Of a stretch of 64,000 bases of DNA, positions 50,799-61,938 are shown piece by piece. The stretch's first letter is position 1, and the number at the start of each line of letters is the position of its first letter. Location: contig CAJOIF010000005.1 in assembly GCA_905234765.1 (NCBI GenBank), forward strand, positions 61,558 through 125,557. Direction: 5' to 3'. This DNA is from an uncultured Bacteroidales bacterium. GTDB lineage: Bacteria > Bacteroidota > Bacteroidia > Bacteroidales > F082. The notes below the pieces were generated by a model. The model was given only the letters and a program-made list of their open reading frames with translations. It was not told the DNA's origin and made no database searches. Made by a program: the position numbers and the translations under genes.

Positions 50799-50843
50799 TT
50801 TTATGCAAATCATAAAATTGAATTTGTATTTTTGCATAAAATT
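50799..50843. repeat. Palindromic direct repeat, upstream copy framing ATPase gene C
   Basis: TTTTATGCAAA (50799-50809) and TTTGCATAAAA (50831-50841) are 11-bp inverted arms around an AT-rich centre with ATTGAATT. The -7 box TATTTTTG (50827-50834) lies within it. A related copy with about nine mismatches follows the gene at 52001-52043. Confidence 0.8.
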
Positions 50844-50849
50844 TCGGTT

Positions 50850-51998
50850 ATGATTGAACGCTCCATAGAAGAAAAACTACGGCAGATGATCACCAAATTC
50901 CCTGTCGTCACGCTGACTGGAACACGCCAATGCGGGAAATCGACGCTGCTTCGCCAACGCTTTAACGAGTTTAAATACATCTCTTTGGAAGATGTCGACC
51001 ACCGTCAGTTTGCCATCGACGACCCGCGTGGATTCCTGATGAATTTCGGTTCGCCTTTGGTCATCGACGAAGCACAATATGCCCCAGACTTGTTTTCCTA
51101 CATCCAAACACGAGTCGATGAACGGAACGAAACTGGAATGTATATCCTTTCAGGCTCCCACAACTTCCTGTTGATGGAACGCATTTCGCAGAGTCTTGCT
51201 GGACGCACGGCAGTACTGAAAATGGCACCGCTTTCGGTCAAAGAGTTGCGGCAGGCTTCGTTTTTGCCCGAAAACCTAAACCAATGGTTGATGACAGGCG
51301 GTTTCCCGCGCATCTACGACAAGGAGATCACTCCTACCGACTTCTTTCCCAACTACATACAAACGTATCTTGAACGCGATGTCAGACTATTACGAAACAT
51401 CAGCGACATGTCGCAATTCGTGCGTTTCCTAAAACTTTGTGCTGGCCGTGTTGCCCAATTGCTCAACGTGGCATCATTGGCCAATGAGTGTGGCATTTCC
51501 GTTCCCACTGCCAACGCATGGCTTTCCATCTTGGAAACAAGTTACACCATCTTCTTACTGAAGCCCTACTACAAAAACTTTAACAAGCGACTAGTGAAAT
51601 CGCCAAAGCTCTATTTCTGCGACACAGGATTGGCGGCCTCGTTGTTGGGGTTGGAAAACGCCCAACAAATGGAAACACATTATCTGCGTGGCGAACTGTT
51701 TGAAAATATGGTAATTGCAGAATTCGTGAAACAGGCTTACGCACAAGGACACGAACCCAACCTGTATTTCTGGCGCGACAGCAACGGTGAAGAAGTCGAC
51801 CTCGTTTCCGAACAAGGTCTGGATGTAAATTGTTACGAAATCAAGTCATCGGCAACTATGCACACCGACCATTTTTCCTCGTTGAAAAGATTCGCTAAAG
51901 AGGCCGATCTGGAAACGAGTAAACTTCATGTTGTTTACGGAGGCGAGCAAGATATCCAAACATCAAACGGCGATTACATATCATGGAAGAATCTGTGA
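50850..51998 (+). CDS. AAA_14/DUF4143 ATPase (copy C)
   Basis: This 382-residue ATPase is the same length as copy A and aligns with it throughout. It has Walker A GTRQCGKST (about 24-32), Walker B LVIDEAQYAP (about 70-79), ILSGSHNFLLM, LCAGRVAQLLNVASLANECGI, LYFCDTGLAASLLG and ELFENMVIAEFVKQAY. The C-terminal strand pair is FWRDSNGEEVDLV and CYEIKSS, so the nuclease-like site looks intact. The start at 50850 (MIERSIEE) is preferred over a TTG frame that begins inside the repeat. Direct repeats lie on both sides, the downstream copy starting three bases after the stop. It separates the kinase-AAA gene from gyrB. Confidence 0.9.
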   Translation: MIERSIEEKLRQMITKFPVVTLTGTRQCGKSTLLRQRFNEFKYISLEDVDHRQFAIDDPRGFLMNFGSPLVIDEAQYAPDLFSYIQTRVDERNETGMYILSGSHNFLLMERISQSLAGRTAVLKMAPLSVKELRQASFLPENLNQWLMTGGFPRIYDKEITPTDFFPNYIQTYLERDVRLLRNISDMSQFVRFLKLCAGRVAQLLNVASLANECGISVPTANAWLSILETSYTIFLLKPYYKNFNKRLVKSPKLYFCDTGLAASLLGLENAQQMETHYLRGELFENMVIAEFVKQAYAQGHEPNLYFWRDSNGEEVDLVSEQGLDVNCYEIKSSATMHTDHFSSLKRFAKEADLETSKLHVVYGGEQDIQTSNGDYISWKNL

Positions 51999-52000
51999 AT

Positions 52001-52043
52001 TTATGCAAATCATAAAATCCAATTTTCAGATTTACATAAAACC
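52001..52043. repeat. Direct repeat, downstream copy framing ATPase gene C
   Basis: TTATGCAAATCATAAAAT (18 nt) is identical to the start of the upstream copy. The right arm has diverged (TTTACATAAAA against TTTGCATAAAA) and the -7 box is not retained. Confidence 0.75.
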
Positions 52044-52053
52044 AAGGCAACAA

Positions 52054-52084
52054 AAAAGGAGAGCCAAATGGCTCTCCTTTTTCA
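52054..52084 (-). terminator. Intrinsic terminator after gyrB
   Basis: AAAAGGAGAGCC and GGCTCTCCTTTT arms around AAAT, with T-runs in both directions, lie between ATPase C and gyrB. Confidence 0.85.
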
Positions 52085-52106
52085 ATCCTATTTGAATATC
52101 AATTCT

Positions 52107-54107
<2,001 letters not shown>

Positions 54108-54116
54108 TTAAAGGTG

Positions 54117-54124
54117 CAAAGATA
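54117..54124 (-). promoter_or_regulatory. gyrB -7 box (TATCTTTG)
   Basis: On the reverse strand TATCTTTG followed by CACC lies 34 nt before the ATG at 54083. Confidence 0.65.
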
Positions 54125-54248
54125 CACATTTTTTCGACACGACACGCAAGAAAGTTGAAAAATTTGTTTTTGGCGTAAAACGGCTCTATTAGGCTAAAAA
54201 AGGCCAAATTTTGAAAAAGCCGTTTTTCCATGCGCACGAATGAAAGAA

Positions 54249-54276
54249 AAAGCCCCATCGACGAGAAGGGGCTTTT
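54249..54276 (-). terminator. Intrinsic terminator after the beta-barrel gene
   Basis: AAAGCCCC and GGGGCTTTT arms around a short loop are followed on the reverse strand by a T-run. It ends the TPR-barrel operon. Confidence 0.8.
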
Positions 54277-54295
54277 CGTTAGGTTTCAGACGTTT

Positions 54296-56041
54296 TCAGA
54301 ATTTCAGTTTTACGCCAGCAAAAAACTGGATACCTGTCACGGGGTAATTGTAATAAAGCTGGTATTTCTGGCAAGCTACGTTGTCGAGCAAGGCAAAAGC
54401 AGTAAGTTGGTCGTTCACCTTGTAGTCAGCGCCGAGGCTGAGGTCGAAGACGTCCTTTAGTTTCTCGGATTGGTATCCGCCATCGGACAGAACCTTCGCA
54501 TAACGTCCGCCCTGGTACAAAAACGCGGTATTGAAGGCCAGTTTGTCGTTGAAGTCATAAGTCAGTTTCAGTTTGCCCTCAAATGCAGGCTTATACCAAG
54601 CATACTCTTCCGTTTCGGTTTGGCAATTGTTGTAGGCAAATGCCACGTCTCCCTTGAAGCCATTGCGCAGTTTCACACGGACATTGGTCAGCACACTCAC
54701 AAGTTGGGTTTCATCGTAAAGGATATCAAACTTGTTACAGAGCAAATCCGTCCCTATCATTTTCTCATCCTGCACATAAAGCGGGTCATTGTCGGTGTGA
54801 CGGTATCGCACACCCAAATGCACGTCAACCATCTCCTTGATGTTGGTGCGAACGCCGCCTTCAAAACCCAACTTCACATTGCGAAGTCGCAATTCGGACA
54901 AAGTGCCAACAAAAGGATTCTCATCCGATATTTCACTATACGTCAACATCTTACGACCACCATTCAAACCTGCATAAAATTCCAACTTCTTATCCAAGAC
55001 AAACAGGCTGCCACGCACATCAGGACGAATCGCAAAAATCCGGTCGTTTTCCCCCACACGCGTGGCACCATCCATAAGGACACCGAGACGCAGACGATAA
55101 AACTCATCACTCATCTCAAAGAAGGGCGTAAGCTTAAACAGCACACGATTCATATCCATGGTATCAACAGCAGCAATGCGCGGATCGTCGTTTTCGGTGT
55201 ATGAAACGATGCCTGGCGCAAAATAGCCGTATTGAAAACCCAAGTCAACGCCTGCCTTTTGTGGATGACTCTTATCGCCCCAGAAATTGTCGCAATATGC
55301 GAGTGTATAATTCAAACCGGCAAAATGCTCCTGAACGCCAAACCCATCAAAAGCGTAATGATAATCCAGACCGCCCGAATGGTTGAGTGTCGCGACACGT
55401 GTCGAAGTAGGAGCCCATCCGATATGACTTCCTATCGTATTGTTGGTGCGGCGAGGGCAATACAACTCTATCTGTCTGTCGGTCAGCGGTTTCTCATCAA
55501 GATTCACGCCATAATAATGGCACATATCGTTCTTATAATACAAGCTTGCGTCCAATTGAAGTCCTTCGATTGCGCTGGTTGACAGGCTGATGTCGAAAGC
55601 ATTGTTCATATAGCTTGACGGTGCGTAATGACGGATCCCCAGCCAAGACGAGTTATGCTTCAAACCGACACCCAAGCCCCATGATTTGGACAGCATGGAA
55701 TTGTGCTTGTAAAGGAACATCGGCGAGACATTGGTGCCGACCCCTGCCATCAGGAAGTTCTTTGTAGGCATGACCAACTTGTCCTCTTTGGCAGCAAACG
55801 CTGTCGGGCTGATTTTCTCCAAATCAAGCGCGAACTTCTGTTTGGCTTCCTTCGGGTTGACCTCTGAACTAGGAAAGACATAAGAAGGTTGTGGCGTCTC
55901 GGGCTGCAGCACCAATTTGTTTACTTTGTTGGCTTTGGGACGGTATTTCCCTTCCACGGTAACTTGCTCATCATGTTGGGCATAGGCTGCGACAGCCATA
56001 AGCACCAGACTAAATATAAGAATTCGTCTCTTCATAATCAT
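54296..56041 (-). CDS. Outer-membrane TonB-dependent-receptor-like beta-barrel
   Basis: This 581-residue protein has a signal peptide (RRILIFSLVLMAVAAYAQ). A short N-terminal segment follows (QVTVEGKYRPKANKVNKLVLQPETPQ), and then a long run of barrel strands (GVGLKHNSSWLGIRHYAPSSY, LGFEGGVRTNIKEMVDVHLGVRYRH) ending in FFAGVKLKF, the Phe-terminated assembly signal. No plug domain is evident, so it is better called a TonB-receptor-like barrel than a true receptor. Its ATG overlaps the TPR gene's stop by four bases (ATGA), so the two are translationally coupled. They may form an envelope complex together. Confidence 0.8.
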   Translation of the reverse strand: MIMKRRILIFSLVLMAVAAYAQHDEQVTVEGKYRPKANKVNKLVLQPETPQPSYVFPSSEVNPKEAKQKFALDLEKISPTAFAAKEDKLVMPTKNFLMAGVGTNVSPMFLYKHNSMLSKSWGLGVGLKHNSSWLGIRHYAPSSYMNNAFDISLSTSAIEGLQLDASLYYKNDMCHYYGVNLDEKPLTDRQIELYCPRRTNNTIGSHIGWAPTSTRVATLNHSGGLDYHYAFDGFGVQEHFAGLNYTLAYCDNFWGDKSHPQKAGVDLGFQYGYFAPGIVSYTENDDPRIAAVDTMDMNRVLFKLTPFFEMSDEFYRLRLGVLMDGATRVGENDRIFAIRPDVRGSLFVLDKKLEFYAGLNGGRKMLTYSEISDENPFVGTLSELRLRNVKLGFEGGVRTNIKEMVDVHLGVRYRHTDNDPLYVQDEKMIGTDLLCNKFDILYDETQLVSVLTNVRVKLRNGFKGDVAFAYNNCQTETEEYAWYKPAFEGKLKLTYDFNDKLAFNTAFLYQGGRYAKVLSDGGYQSEKLKDVFDLSLGADYKVNDQLTAFALLDNVACQKYQLYYNYPVTGIQFFAGVKLKF

Positions 56042-59000
56042 TCCATTTCTAAAGGTTCGATGCCGTTACTACTACCCACCTTGGGTTCCTTGCGTTCCAC
56101 CTCGACGAGTTTGGCGCGGGCCTCCTGTTTCAAATCACTGCCTTTGTAGTTGTCAATAACGCTGCGGAGCGTTTCCTTGGCCTGAAAATAATTCTCCTTG
56201 GCCACATACACATCCGCCAGCGCGATGAACGACTTGGCCACCCAGTAATCATAGCTTGAGAAGTTGTCGGAAATATTGAAGACCTTGTTCTCGGCCTCGT
56301 CATACTGTTTCAGCTTGATGGACGCCACAGCGGAGTAATAGGCACTCTCGGCACCATACACCGACTTGTCGTTGCGCGCACTCTTGTCCAATTTCTCCAT
56401 GGCAGCGTTGTAGTTGCCCTTTTCGAAATACGACTTGCCCACGATATGGTTAATTTGATTGACCTGCTCATCGGTCAAATCGCGCGACAGGCGCAGGCTC
56501 TCTCCCATCTCGATGGCCTTGTCATACTTTCCCATGAAGAAATTGCTCTTCATACTGCCCTCCAAAGCCTCCAAACGCTTCAACGGCTCTTCGGTAATAC
56601 GCGACAAACGTTCGTAATACTCGCCAGCCTTCTGATAATTGCTTTTTTCGTATTCGATACGCGCCATCTTCAACAAAGCATTGTCGGTGTAGTCGTTATC
56701 AGGTTGCGACAATATATAATTAAGGTGTGTAAGGACTTGGTCTTCCGTCCCTACCTTCTCAGCACATTCCAGAGCATAATAGTGCGCCTTCAGCAAATAA
56801 GCGCCATTGCGGAAATTGTCGAAATAATACTGCAATGCCGTCTGGGCTTTTTGGTATTGACCGTCAAAATAGAAATTCTCCGCATTGGCAAACGCCAGAG
56901 AATCCTGCTGCGTGACCTTCACTTGCCCGCCATTGGCGTTGACATAACCGAAATACTCATCCAACTTGTTCTGTTCCATATAGATGCTGCGGATGATATT
57001 CAAGGCTTCACGCGACTCATCGGTGTTGGGATAGGAGGCCACCAGATTCTTCAGGTTAGTCAGGGCTTGGTCGTACTGGTTGTTGTTATAGTAAATCATG
57101 CCCACTTTCATCATCGCCTGGCGCGTGTAACTCGAGCGCGGTCGGTCCTTGATGAGGCGGTTGAAGCTGGCGATGGCCGAGCGTTTGTCGCCATGAACGA
57201 GGTAAGTGTTGCCGATCTCAAACAAGGCCTGGTCATAATAAGGCGTGCTGGGATAAGTCTGCACCAAATCGTTCATCATCGCCACCTTCTGATTCACCTG
57301 CCCCTTGGCACCATAGCACAACGCTTGCTGGTACATGGCATAATCAAGGTTCAACTTGCCGACACGGGTGGCGAGGTCGTAGTAATTGATGGCGTTATCA
57401 TAGTTGCGTTCCATATAGAAGCAGTCGCCGAGACGTATGTAAGCGTCCGACTTAAGGTCTTTCTGCGTGTCGTCGGAAGCACTAATAAAACGACGGAAAC
57501 AGGCTTCGGCAGCGTCATAATCGGGTTTTTGGTAATAGATATAGCCCAAGTCGTAGTCGGCAAGCGGATATTCCTTCAGGCTTGAAGCCGCTTTCATTCC
57601 CTTGAACTGAGTCAGGTATTTGCCCGCCATAGTAAAGTCACCCGACTGATAGGCCGACTCGCCCAACCAAAAACAGGCCTCCGCTTTGTTGGAAGCTGGC
57701 TGACGGCTGTTCAGAATCTTGGAGAAATACACTTGAGCCTTGTCGTATCTGCCTTGTTGGTAGTAGTCGATGCCCGTGCTGTAAAGCAGTTCGTTATACA
57801 CCGTCTGAAGCTCGTCGCTCTTCTGCTTCATCGACTCAAGACGGGCGAGTGCCTCGTCATTCTCCTTTGCATTGAGCAGCAGATAGATCGCCATCTCTTC
57901 GGCTTCGGTCTTCCGAGGTGACTGGGGATGCTGGGCAACGAAGTTATCAAGCAAGCCCACCGCCTCATTAAAGGGGTCTGTACCAGGAATAAGGCTCAGT
58001 TTGGCATAGTCAAAAAGCGACTCCTCGCTAATTTCCTCGTCAAACTTTGCGGAATAGGCCGTATAGAACGCATTTCGGGCATATTTCAATTCATCTGTCT
58101 TGGCATAACACGAAGCCAAGTAATAGGAAGCATACTGGGCAAGCGCATCCGAACCACCTGCCACCTTCTGCAGGTCGGCAATGGCACCTTTGTAGTTCCC
58201 CTTCATCATCTTGCTGACACCCATCTGATAATAGGCTTCACGCGAGGCGCCACGAGTCAGGTGTTTCATATAAAACTGGTAATACTCCAATGCCTTATCG
58301 TAGTTTTTCTGCTGAAAATAGGCATCGGCGACGATTTGGGCCATCTCAGACTTGCGTTTCTTGTCCGCATTGTTGATGTATTCGGGGCCGTCTTCAATGA
58401 CCGACTGGTAATCGCCTTTGAGATAGTTGATTTGCATAATGTAGGCAGGCACCACTTTGGCATAATCCGGATGCACACGCAAACGGCGGAAGTTATCCAA
58501 AGCCTCGTTGTATCTCTTCTTGACGTACTGAATATGAGCATAATAATACCGAGAAGGGTCTTTATATTTTCCGTCGTTCATCATCAAGCCGTGGAAAAGC
58601 GGCATGGACTTATCCAAGTCGCCCGACTGGAAATAGGCGTATCCCATGTTGAATTGCAACTGCTGGGCTTCCTCCGTGGAAAGCGAATTGGGACTGGTTT
58701 TTTCATAAATGGCCAATGCTTCCTGGTATTTCTTGGATTGGAATAAGGTATTGGCATACAAGAAATTGGCATGTTTTGCCCAAGTACTGCTCGGATTATC
58801 GTTCACGAACTGTATGACCTTGACGGGACCGTCGGGTTGGCCAAGATAGAGTGAACTTACCGCTTCGTAATACTGCGCATCGACACAATGCTGCGACTTG
58901 GCATCGGCAACTTGTGCGCGATATTGCGTGAAAGCGGACAGTGCAGCACCATATTCTTGATTCTGGAACAACAGGACTCCTTCGTCAAAAAGTGCTTCTG

Positions 59001-59094
59001 GATTGTAAGATTCAATATGTTTTTGTGCTGACGCAGAGACGGTTACAAAAACAACCATACCCATTATCAAGCCAAGTTTCCATCGTGATTTCAT
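56038..59094 (-). CDS. Large exported tetratricopeptide-repeat protein
   Basis: This 1018-residue protein has a signal peptide (KSRWKLGLIMGMVVFVTVSASAQ). It is a nearly continuous solenoid of TPR/Sel1-like helical pairs, for example EYGAALSAFTQYRAQV, KKYQEALAIYEKTSP, RYNEALDNFRRLRVHP, NYDNAINYYDLATRVG, QYDQALTNLKNLVASYP and NYNAAMEKLDKSARND. More than twenty units are visible. Large periplasmic TPR proteins of this type in Bacteroidetes usually act as scaffolds for outer-membrane complexes. Its partner is probably the barrel encoded by the gene that overlaps its stop. A weak -7-like box (TAATTTCG) precedes it. Confidence 0.88.
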   Translation of the reverse strand: MKSRWKLGLIMGMVVFVTVSASAQKHIESYNPEALFDEGVLLFQNQEYGAALSAFTQYRAQVADAKSQHCVDAQYYEAVSSLYLGQPDGPVKVIQFVNDNPSSTWAKHANFLYANTLFQSKKYQEALAIYEKTSPNSLSTEEAQQLQFNMGYAYFQSGDLDKSMPLFHGLMMNDGKYKDPSRYYYAHIQYVKKRYNEALDNFRRLRVHPDYAKVVPAYIMQINYLKGDYQSVIEDGPEYINNADKKRKSEMAQIVADAYFQQKNYDKALEYYQFYMKHLTRGASREAYYQMGVSKMMKGNYKGAIADLQKVAGGSDALAQYASYYLASCYAKTDELKYARNAFYTAYSAKFDEEISEESLFDYAKLSLIPGTDPFNEAVGLLDNFVAQHPQSPRKTEAEEMAIYLLLNAKENDEALARLESMKQKSDELQTVYNELLYSTGIDYYQQGRYDKAQVYFSKILNSRQPASNKAEACFWLGESAYQSGDFTMAGKYLTQFKGMKAASSLKEYPLADYDLGYIYYQKPDYDAAEACFRRFISASDDTQKDLKSDAYIRLGDCFYMERNYDNAINYYDLATRVGKLNLDYAMYQQALCYGAKGQVNQKVAMMNDLVQTYPSTPYYDQALFEIGNTYLVHGDKRSAIASFNRLIKDRPRSSYTRQAMMKVGMIYYNNNQYDQALTNLKNLVASYPNTDESREALNIIRSIYMEQNKLDEYFGYVNANGGQVKVTQQDSLAFANAENFYFDGQYQKAQTALQYYFDNFRNGAYLLKAHYYALECAEKVGTEDQVLTHLNYILSQPDNDYTDNALLKMARIEYEKSNYQKAGEYYERLSRITEEPLKRLEALEGSMKSNFFMGKYDKAIEMGESLRLSRDLTDEQVNQINHIVGKSYFEKGNYNAAMEKLDKSARNDKSVYGAESAYYSAVASIKLKQYDEAENKVFNISDNFSSYDYWVAKSFIALADVYVAKENYFQAKETLRSVIDNYKGSDLKQEARAKLVEVERKEPKVGSSNGIEPLEME

Positions 59095-59246
59095 AGGTCA
59101 AAATTTGGGACGAAATTACAGAATTCTCCTTTATGCTCGGCAAGAACGTTCAAATTTCATGCCGAATGACGCTATGAAAACGGAATCCACTGTTTTTTAT
59201 TATAGGTAAAGTTGCACCTTTTTCCGGCTTTTGAAAGAAAATGTCG

Positions 59247-59254
59247 TACTTTTG
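59247..59254 (+). promoter_or_regulatory. nqr operon -7 box (TACTTTTG)
   Basis: TACTTTTG fits the -7 consensus and lies 19 nt before the nqrA ATG at 59273. It is the only good promoter candidate for the nqr genes in the window. Confidence 0.6.
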
Positions 59255-59272
59255 TGGCCAAATCAAGTTTTG

Positions 59273-60751
59273 ATGCCTGAAACCCTCATTATACGAAAAG
59301 GCCTCGACCTTCCCATCGGCGGAGCGGCTGAACTACGCCTCACCGATGCGCGAAGCATCACGACCTATGCCGTGAAACCTACTGATTTTATAGGTCTTAC
59401 GCCGCGATTGTTGGTGGAAGAAGGCGATGTCGTGGCCACAGGTGATGCTCTTTTTTTTGACAAACATGACGAGCGCATCCGTTTCACTTCGCCCGTCAGC
59501 GGGCATGTGAAAGCCATTGTGAGGGGCGAGAAAAGGAAACTGTTGGAGGTGGTCGTGGAGGCGGATTTCAAATCCGCAGGTTCGATCGTCTCGGATTACA
59601 AATCCGCGACAACCCCAATGACTGCCGATGGAATCAAAGCTGCCATGTTGCGATGTGGCCTTTGGACCTTGTTGCGGCAGCGGCCTTTCGGCACTGTGGC
59701 CAACCCCGACGACAAACCCAAGGCCATCTTCGTCAGTGCTTTCAGCAGCGCACCCTTGGCTCCCGATTATGATTTCGTCCTGCAAGGCAGGGAAACGTTT
59801 TTTGTCAAAGGCATTGAGGCTTTGACCTTGTTGACCGAGGGAATGGTGCATATTTGTTTTAGGCCAGGGCAAGGATTGGCGAAGTGTTTGAAAAGTTTGT
59901 CTGAATCCCCCCTGCCCCCCTTAAAAGGGGGAGTCGCAAAGCGACAAGTGGAAATCCACTATGTGAAGGGACCTCATCCTTCAGGAAACATCGGCACACA
60001 AATCTCCCATATCGACCCTATTAATAAAGGTGAGATTGTCTGGACGATGAACCTGCAAGATGTGACCGTGTTGGGCGAACTGGTCACCACGGGCGTTTAC
60101 AATCCCGAGAAGGTCATCGCTGTGGTTGGACCCAACATCAAGAATCCGCATTACTACCATGTCAAGGCTGGGGCTTGTATGTCAGAAATCATTAAAGGTC
60201 AATTGCTTAACAATGATTACCCCAAAATGGATGCTGATGGTGCCGCAAAGGAAAACCGAATCATCTCAGGCGACATTTTGAGTGGCACACAAATCACTGC
60301 CGATGGTTTCCTTGGTGCCTACGACGACATGGTGAGCATCCTCCCCGAAGGCGATTATTATGATTTCATGGGCTGGCTTATGCCAGGATTCAAGAAATTT
60401 AGCTTCTCGCGAACCTTCTTCAGCGGTTTCCTGCCAAAGAGCACGTTTAAACCATTGGGGATGAATTTGCCGCGCTTCGAGAAACTCTGGAAATTCGACA
60501 CCAACACTCACGGTGATGTGCGCCCGTTGGTCTTCACGGGCAACTTCGAGCGCGTCTTCCCCTTCGACATCTACCCCACCCAGCTCATCAAGGCCTGCAT
60601 CATCGGTGACATCGACTTGATGGAGAATCTGGGCATCTATGAGGTCGAGCCAGAAGACTTTGCTCTTTGCGAGTTTATCGACACATCGAAAACCGACATC
60701 CAAGCCATCATCCGCGAGGCGTTGGAGAAACTGAGAAAGGAGGCAATGTGA
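59273..60751 (+). CDS. nqrA: Na+-translocating NADH:quinone reductase subunit A, with two in-frame repeat insertions
   Basis: NqrA is the peripheral subunit of the sodium-pumping NADH:quinone oxidoreductase. The start is the ATG at 59273 (MPETLIIRKGLDLPI). The 492-residue chain keeps family parts: FTSPVSGHVKAIVRGEKRKLLEVVVEAD, LWTLLRQRPFGTVANPDD, FVSAFSSAPLAPDYDF, HPSGNIGTQISHIDPINKGE, ILSGTQITADGFLG and ALCEFIDTSKTDIQAIIREAL. It is about 40 residues longer than the usual ~450. The extra length is two pieces of dispersed palindromic repeat read in frame (59561-59608 and 59906-59945). RnfC was considered, but the HPSGNIGTQ and EDFALCEF motifs fit NqrA. Its stop overlaps nqrB by one base. Confidence 0.93.
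   Translation: MPETLIIRKGLDLPIGGAAELRLTDARSITTYAVKPTDFIGLTPRLLVEEGDVVATGDALFFDKHDERIRFTSPVSGHVKAIVRGEKRKLLEVVVEADFKSAGSIVSDYKSATTPMTADGIKAAMLRCGLWTLLRQRPFGTVANPDDKPKAIFVSAFSSAPLAPDYDFVLQGRETFFVKGIEALTLLTEGMVHICFRPGQGLAKCLKSLSESPLPPLKGGVAKRQVEIHYVKGPHPSGNIGTQISHIDPINKGEIVWTMNLQDVTVLGELVTTGVYNPEKVIAVVGPNIKNPHYYHVKAGACMSEIIKGQLLNNDYPKMDADGAAKENRIISGDILSGTQITADGFLGAYDDMVSILPEGDYYDFMGWLMPGFKKFSFSRTFFSGFLPKSTFKPLGMNLPRFEKLWKFDTNTHGDVRPLVFTGNFERVFPFDIYPTQLIKACIIGDIDLMENLGIYEVEPEDFALCEFIDTSKTDIQAIIREALEKLRKEAM
59561..59608. repeat. Dispersed palindromic repeat inside nqrA (first insertion)
   Basis: GCGGATTTCAAATCCGC (59561-59577) is a perfect palindrome. A second unit, CGGATTACAAATCCGCG (59592-59608), follows. 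They encode ADFKSAGSIVSDYKSAT in frame between the conserved EKRKLLEVVVE and TADGIKAAM parts of NqrA. Confidence 0.8.
59906..59945. repeat. Dispersed palindromic repeat inside nqrA (second insertion)
   Basis: CCCCCCTTAAAAGGGGG and GTCGCAAAGCGAC form two adjacent hairpins. In frame they encode SPLPPLKGGVAKRQ, a peptide seen in many Bacteroidetes proteins that host this repeat. It lies just before the conserved HPSGNIGTQ segment. Confidence 0.85.
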
Positions 60752-61938
60752 TGTTCAATAAACTGCGTTCTTTCATCGATAAAATCAAGCCGAACTTCGT
60801 GGAGGGCGGCAAATTCCCATGGCTTCAAAGCACTTTTGAGGCTTTCGAGACCTTTGCCTTCACGCCCAATCGGGTGACCAAGCGCGGCTGCCACGTGCGT
60901 GACGCCATCGACCTGAAACGCGCCATGATTACGGTGGTCATCGCCCTCGCTCCTGCTATGCTGTTTGGCATGTGGAACATCGGCTACCAAACCTCCTTGC
61001 ATTCGGCAGATTGGCCGTTCAAGTTAGGCACTTTCGCCAGCTGGTGGCACTGCCTTTGGTTTGGATTTTTGCGTATGCTGCCTATGTTGGCGGTATCCTA
61101 TATTGTCGGCTTAGGTATTGAGTTCACCTTTGCCCAGATACGACATCATGAGGTAAACGAAGGCTTTTTGGTCACAGGATTCCTCATCCCGATGATAGTT
61201 CCGGTCACTACGCCTTTGTGGCAACTTGCCATTGCCACAGCCTTTGCTGTCATCATCGGCAAGGAGGTCTTCGGCGGCACGGGCATGAACTTTCTTAATC
61301 CCGCTTTGGTGGCGCGAGCTTTCCTTTTCTTCGCCTATCCCACCCGCATGTCGGGCGACAACGTCTGGATTGCCAACGACTTATGGGGCACCGATGCCAT
61401 CACAAGTGCCACGCCTTTGGGCGAACTGGCTGCTGGAATACGGCCTTCGGCTTCCGCTTTGGATATGTTGATTGGAACAATACCAGGCTCTACCTGTGAA
61501 ACATCCGTTATTGCGGTCGCACTCGGTGCGGCCCTACTGCTAATTACAGGCATCGCCAGTTGGCGCATCATGCTCTCCGTCATCGTGGGTGGCGGTCTGA
61601 TGGGACTGCTGTTCAACGCCATCGGTGCCAACGAATACATGCAACTGCCGTTCTACTACCATTACCTTATGGGCGGCTTCGCCTTCGGTGCGGTCTTCAT
61701 GGCCACCGACCCCGTCACCGCGGCGCAAACCAACATTGGCAAATGGATTTACGGTCTGCTCATCGGCATTTTCGCCGTGATGCTGCGCGTCATCAACCCA
61801 GCTTATCCCGAAGGCATGATGCTTGCCATCCTGCTGATGAACTGCTTCGCGCCGCTCATCGACCATTGTGTGATAGCTCGTAACATCAAAATGCGCCAAA
61901 AACGCGCCTTTGTCCAACAAAAAACCGCCGCCCAATGA
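60751..61938 (+). CDS. nqrB: Na+-NQR subunit B
   Basis: NqrB is a membrane subunit that binds riboflavin and a covalent FMN and contributes to the sodium channel. The 395-residue protein has the soluble N-terminus (KIKPNFVEGGKFPWLQSTFEAFETFAF) and about ten membrane spans. KEVFGGTGMNFLNPALVARAFLFFAYP is highly conserved. ITSATPLGELAAG contains the Thr that would carry FMN, and FAFGAVFMATDPVTAAQTNIGKWIYG is the last signature. Start at 60751 overlaps the nqrA stop by one base, and its end overlaps nqrC by four. Length is normal. Confidence 0.95.
   Translation: MFNKLRSFIDKIKPNFVEGGKFPWLQSTFEAFETFAFTPNRVTKRGCHVRDAIDLKRAMITVVIALAPAMLFGMWNIGYQTSLHSADWPFKLGTFASWWHCLWFGFLRMLPMLAVSYIVGLGIEFTFAQIRHHEVNEGFLVTGFLIPMIVPVTTPLWQLAIATAFAVIIGKEVFGGTGMNFLNPALVARAFLFFAYPTRMSGDNVWIANDLWGTDAITSATPLGELAAGIRPSASALDMLIGTIPGSTCETSVIAVALGAALLLITGIASWRIMLSVIVGGGLMGLLFNAIGANEYMQLPFYYHYLMGGFAFGAVFMATDPVTAAQTNIGKWIYGLLIGIFAVMLRVINPAYPEGMMLAILLMNCFAPLIDHCVIARNIKMRQKRAFVQQKTAAQ

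Noticed and set aside
56446..57585. 379-codon open frame on the + strand opposite the TPR gene
   Set aside because: A shadow of the repetitive TPR coding region.
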